Part shown: positions 61,269 through 64,000 of the stretch, in pieces
Position numbering within the stretch: position 1 is the stretch's first letter
Layout of the letters: each line of letters starts with the position of its first letter
Assembly (NCBI RefSeq): GCF_003337355.1
Contig: NZ_QPJW01000016.1
Span: 29,081-93,080, forward strand
Direction of reading: 5' to 3'
DNA: 64,000 nt
Source of the DNA: Fontibacillus phaseoli
GTDB lineage: Bacteria > Bacillota > Bacilli > Paenibacillales > Paenibacillaceae
Program-made: the position numbers and the translations under genes
The notes under the pieces: generated by a model
The model's database searches: none
What the model was told of the DNA's origin: nothing
The model's input: only the letters and a program-made list of their open reading frames with translations

Positions 61269-61745
61269 ATGAGCGATAAAGAAGTCATTCTTACACAGGA
61301 CGGTCTGAAGAGACTGGAAGAAGAATTGGAGAATCTGAAGTCTGTAAGACGCCGCGAGGTGGCCGAGCGGATTAAAACCGCCATTGGATACGGCGATATC
61401 AGTGAGAACTCTGAATATGAAGATGCCAAGAACGAACAGGCATTTATCGAGGGACGTATCATCACCCTGGAAAAAATGCTGCGCAATGCCCGGATCATCA
61501 ACAATGACGAGATCGATACGGATACAGTAAGCATCGGTTCAACGGTTACGGTTAAGGATTTGGAGTATGGCGATACGACGGAATATGCGATTGTCGGTAC
61601 GGCAGAATCCGACCCGCTGCAGAATAAAATATCGAACGAAAGCCCTGTCGGCAAGGCTATTCTCGGTAAGAAAAAAGGTGCTGTAGTCGATGTGACGGTA
61701 CCGGCGGGCGTCATTCAATATAAAATAATCGATATCAAGAAATAA
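61269..61745 (+). CDS. greA: Transcription elongation factor GreA
   Basis: GreA enters the RNA-polymerase secondary channel and stimulates cleavage of backtracked RNA. The protein has exactly the common length of 158 residues. The N-terminal coiled coil has ILTQDGLKRLEEELENLK and the acidic tip GDISENSEYEDAKNEQAFIEGRI. The C-terminal FKBP-like domain has ISNESPVGKAILGKKKGAVV. ATG 61269 has AGGAGAA 9-11 nt upstream; a frame from 61203 would add 22 residues without family support. Confidence 0.96.
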   Translation: MSDKEVILTQDGLKRLEEELENLKSVRRREVAERIKTAIGYGDISENSEYEDAKNEQAFIEGRIITLEKMLRNARIINNDEIDTDTVSIGSTVTVKDLEYGDTTEYAIVGTAESDPLQNKISNESPVGKAILGKKKGAVVDVTVPAGVIQYKIIDIKK

Positions 61746-61762
61746 GGCTGAACTAGCGTCCC

Positions 61763-61791
61763 AAGAAGCTTCCCCAGCGGAAGCTTCTTTC
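61763..61791 (+). terminator. Terminator after greA
   Basis: AAGAAGCTTCC pairs with GGAAGCTTCTT around a five-base loop, then TC; the stem is followed by few Ts, so some readthrough into lysS is likely. Confidence 0.7.
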
Positions 61792-61827
61792 ACTGTTTTA
61801 AATACAAGTTGTAAGGAGTGGAACGAA

Positions 61828-63339
61828 TTGAGCGAGGAACAAAATAACCAGGAAATCGTTGAGATTAGTGAACTGCTGCAAGTCCGTCGCGACAAATTGG
61901 ACGAGCTGCGCGGATTGGGTGTAGATCCTTTTGGCGGCAAGTATGAACGCACCGCGATGGCGGGGGAGATTTTGAAGCAATACGACGGATTGACCAAGGA
62001 AGAACTCGAGGAGAAGCAGTTGAAGGTTTCGGTCGCAGGTCGGATTATGGCCAAACGGGTCATGGGCAAAGCCAGCTTTGCGCATATTCAGGATCTGTCG
62101 GGCAAAATTCAGATTTACGTGCGTCAGGACAGCGTGCCTGAAGTGGAGTACGCGGCTTTCGGCGTTCTTGATCTCGGAGACATCGTTGGTGTGACCGGCG
62201 AAGTGTTTAAGACCAAAACCGGAGAAACTACGATCAAAGCTGAAAACCTGGTTGTTTTGTCCAAATCGCTTTATCCGCTTCCCGACAAATATCACGGCCT
62301 TAAGGACGTGGAGCTGCGCTATCGCCAACGTTACGTTGATTTGATCGTAAATCCGGAAGTACAGCAAACGTTCATCAAGCGCTCCCGGATCATTCAATCC
62401 ATGCGTCGTTATTTGGATTCCCTTGGCTACTTGGAAGTCGAAACGCCGACTTTGCACAGCATCGCCGGAGGCGCGGCCGCACGTCCTTTCGTTACGCATC
62501 ATAATGCGCTGGACATGGAGTTGTACATGCGGATTGCTATTGAGCTTCATCTGAAACGCCTGATTGTGGGCGGGTTGGAGAAAGTTTATGAGATCGGACG
62601 GGTGTACCGAAACGAAGGGATTTCTACGCGTCATAACCCGGAATTCACAATGATCGAATTGTACGAAGCTTATGCCGACTACAAGGATATTATGGCCCTG
62701 ACTGAAAATATGATAGCTTATATCGCTCAAGAAGTACTGGGAACGCAAATTTTGCAGTACCAAGGGCAGGAAGTCGACCTGACTCCGCAATGGCGCCGCG
62801 TATCTATGGTAGATGCGGTTAAAGAAGTAACCGGCGTGGACTTCGGCGTTCACATGAGCAACGAAGAAGCTCATCGCTTGGCCAAGGAACATAAAGTACC
62901 GGTTGAACCGCATATGACTTTTGGACATATTTTGAATGCGTTCTTCGAGCAGTTTGTTGAGGAAACCCTGATCCAGCCGACCTTTGTATTCGGACATCCG
63001 GTGGAAATCTCTCCGCTGGCCAAAAAGAATGAGGAAGATCCGCGATTCACCGATCGCTTCGAGCTGTTTATTGTAGCTCGTGAGCATGCGAACGCATTTT
63101 CCGAGCTTAATGACCCTATCGATCAACGCCAGCGTTTTGAGGGTCAACTGCTCGAACGTGAGCATGGTAACGATGAAGCCCATGAAATGGACGATGACTT
63201 CATTCGCGCATTGGAATATGGCATGCCGCCGACTGGCGGTCTGGGTATCGGGATCGACCGTCTCGTGATGTTGTTGACCGATGCCGCTTCAATCCGGGAC
63301 GTTCTGCTATTCCCGCACATGCGCAATAATGTTGAATAA
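61828..63339 (+). CDS. lysS: Lysyl-tRNA synthetase (class II)
   Basis: Charges tRNA(Lys). The protein has 503 residues. The N-terminal OB-fold anticodon domain (about 55-160) has VAGRIMAKRVMGKASFAHIQDLSG. The class II core has motif 1 (FIKRSRIIQSMRRYLDSLGYLEVETPTL), motif 2 (GRVYRNEGISTRHNPEFTMIE, key part YRNEGISTRHNPEFT) and motif 3 (GLGIGIDRLVM). Start: TTG 61828 with AAGGAGTGG upstream. It is followed by a terminator and then the rRNA operon, as in B. subtilis. Confidence 0.97.
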   Translation: MSEEQNNQEIVEISELLQVRRDKLDELRGLGVDPFGGKYERTAMAGEILKQYDGLTKEELEEKQLKVSVAGRIMAKRVMGKASFAHIQDLSGKIQIYVRQDSVPEVEYAAFGVLDLGDIVGVTGEVFKTKTGETTIKAENLVVLSKSLYPLPDKYHGLKDVELRYRQRYVDLIVNPEVQQTFIKRSRIIQSMRRYLDSLGYLEVETPTLHSIAGGAAARPFVTHHNALDMELYMRIAIELHLKRLIVGGLEKVYEIGRVYRNEGISTRHNPEFTMIELYEAYADYKDIMALTENMIAYIAQEVLGTQILQYQGQEVDLTPQWRRVSMVDAVKEVTGVDFGVHMSNEEAHRLAKEHKVPVEPHMTFGHILNAFFEQFVEETLIQPTFVFGHPVEISPLAKKNEEDPRFTDRFELFIVAREHANAFSELNDPIDQRQRFEGQLLEREHGNDEAHEMDDDFIRALEYGMPPTGGLGIGIDRLVMLLTDAASIRDVLLFPHMRNNVE

Positions 63340-63351
63340 TTTAACTTGCTG

Positions 63352-63381
63352 CAGACCCTGCATTATGCGGGGTCTGTTTTT
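63352..63381 (+). terminator. Terminator after lysS
   Basis: CAGACCCTGC pairs with GCGGGGTCTG (one G-U pair) around ATTAT, followed by TTTTT. Confidence 0.88.
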
Positions 63382-63405
63382 AATTGAATTTACTTAATAA
63401 ATAGG

Positions 63406-63434
63406 TTGCATTGTATGAGCATACGTGATATATT
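63406..63434 (+). promoter_or_regulatory. rRNA operon promoter P1
   Basis: TTGCAT (63406-63411), 17 bp, TATATT (63429-63434), upstream of the 16S gene in AT-rich DNA. Confidence 0.7.
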
Positions 63435-63497
63435 ATAAATCCGGTCGCAAGTAACAAGCTTTTTGAAGAAGATCAGAAATGATCGAAAAAATAATGC

Positions 63498-63526
63498 TTG
63501 CTAAACTGCGCTGGATGTTGTACACT
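63498..63526 (+). promoter_or_regulatory. rRNA operon promoter P2
   Basis: TTGCTA (63498-63503), 17 bp, TACACT (63521-63526), 92 bp after P1. Tandem promoters are normal for rRNA operons. Confidence 0.7.
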
Positions 63527-63570
63527 ATGAAAGTTGCCGCTGATGAGGCGGTGATGAAAAAAGCGAAGTT

Positions 63571-63590
63571 GATCTTTGAAAACTGAACAA
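63571..63590 (+). promoter_or_regulatory. rRNA leader boxA-like antitermination sequence
   Basis: GATCTTTGAAAACTGAACAA is the typical Bacillales rRNA leader segment with the boxA core. A processing stem with GATGGA/TCCATC arms (about 63659-63700) follows it. Confidence 0.65.
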
Positions 63591-63701
63591 CGAGTGAGTA
63601 TTAAAATGAGAATTAATTTTCTCGTCAGTTTTTCTAAATGAGCAAGTCAAACACTTTTGATGGAACACCTCATGCCTTCGGACATGAGACTCCTTCCATC
63701 C

Positions 63702-64000
63702 TTATTGGAGAGTTTGATCCTGGCTCAGGACGAACGCTGGCGGCGTGCCTAATACATGCAAGTCGAGCGGACTTGATGGAGAGCTTGCTCTCCTGATAGT
63801 TAGCGGCGGACGGGTGAGTAACACGTAGGCAACCTGCCCGTAAGACTGGGATAACTACCGGAAACGGTAGCTAATACCGGATAATTTATTTCTTCGCATG
63901 GAGAGATAATGAAAGACGGAGCAATCTGTCACTTACGGATGGGCCTGCGGCGCATTAGCTAGTTGGTGGGGTAACGGCTCACCAAGGCGACGATGCGTAG
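63702..64000 (+). rRNA. 16S ribosomal RNA, 5' part (cut by window end)
   Basis: The universal 16S start GGAGAGTTTGATCCTGGCTC is at 63707-63726, followed by GACGAACGCTGGCGGCGTGC, GGACGGGTGAGTAACACGTAGG and the helix region GATGGGCCTGCGGCGCATTAG. The variable V1-V2 parts fit Paenibacillaceae. About 300 of roughly 1550 bases are in the window. The exact mature 5' end is inferred from related rRNAs. Confidence 0.97.

Noticed and set aside
61800..61830. T-box leader for lysS
   Set aside because: The gap after greA is only 82 bp and lacks the T-box sequence and stems.

Overview
The window comes from a spore-forming Gram-positive bacterium of the Bacillales, most likely a Paenibacillus. The order mfd - spoVT - spoVB-like - mazG - rqcP - yabP - yabQ - divIC - yabR - spoIIE - yabS - yabT - tilS - hpt - ftsH - coaX - hslO - cysK - pab/fol genes - dusB - lysS - rRNA matches the origin-proximal part of the Bacillus subtilis chromosome. 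The start of a 16S rRNA gene at the right edge fits Paenibacillaceae. Nearly all genes read left to right. Many starts are TTG or GTG behind strong Shine-Dalgarno sites.

Layout. 1-7.3 kb: end of mfd, a foldase lipoprotein, spoVT, a SpoVB/MurJ-like flippase, mazG, HU and rqcP. 7.3-8.9 kb: a gene-free stretch with a 37-copy 9-bp minisatellite, four copies of an inverted 24-bp element, a degenerate repeat and one Rex/Fnr-type palindrome. 8.9-21.8 kb: an anaerobic hydrogen module lying between rqcP and yabP, which are neighbours in B. subtilis. It holds hydE, a two-chain pyruvate:ferredoxin oxidoreductase, the trimeric [FeFe] hydrogenase hydC-hydB-hydA and hydG, then the convergent pair aspA-hydF. 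22-26.7 kb: yabP, yabQ, divIC, yabR and spoIIE, the last with a Spo0A-type promoter.

26.7-41.3 kb is a second accessory block, between spoIIE and yabS. It opens with a class I cyclic-di-GMP riboswitch and terminator in front of a chemoreceptor gene. A 1242-residue NRPS-like adenylation-thiolation-reductase follows 26 nt later. Next come an exported protein of unknown function bracketed by two near-identical hairpins, an ArsR-like regulator, and an oligopeptide/dipeptide ABC importer operon whose promoter overlaps a 15-bp inverted repeat. From 41.4 kb the conserved backbone resumes: yabS, yabT, tilS, hpt, ftsH, nadABC, coaX, hslO, cysK, pabB-pabA-pabC-folP-folB-folK-HTH, dusB, greA, lysS and the rRNA operon with two promoters.

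How the parts work together. The hydrogen island would oxidise pyruvate to acetyl-CoA with reduced ferredoxin and pass electrons from ferredoxin and NADH to protons. HydE, HydF and HydG build the H-cluster, and AspA may supply ammonia. The riboswitch operon suggests that a chemoreceptor and a small-molecule (aldehyde or alcohol) synthetase are shut off together when cyclic-di-GMP is high; this is the best candidate for an undescribed system here. All functions are read from sequence motifs and gene order alone. No database search was run.
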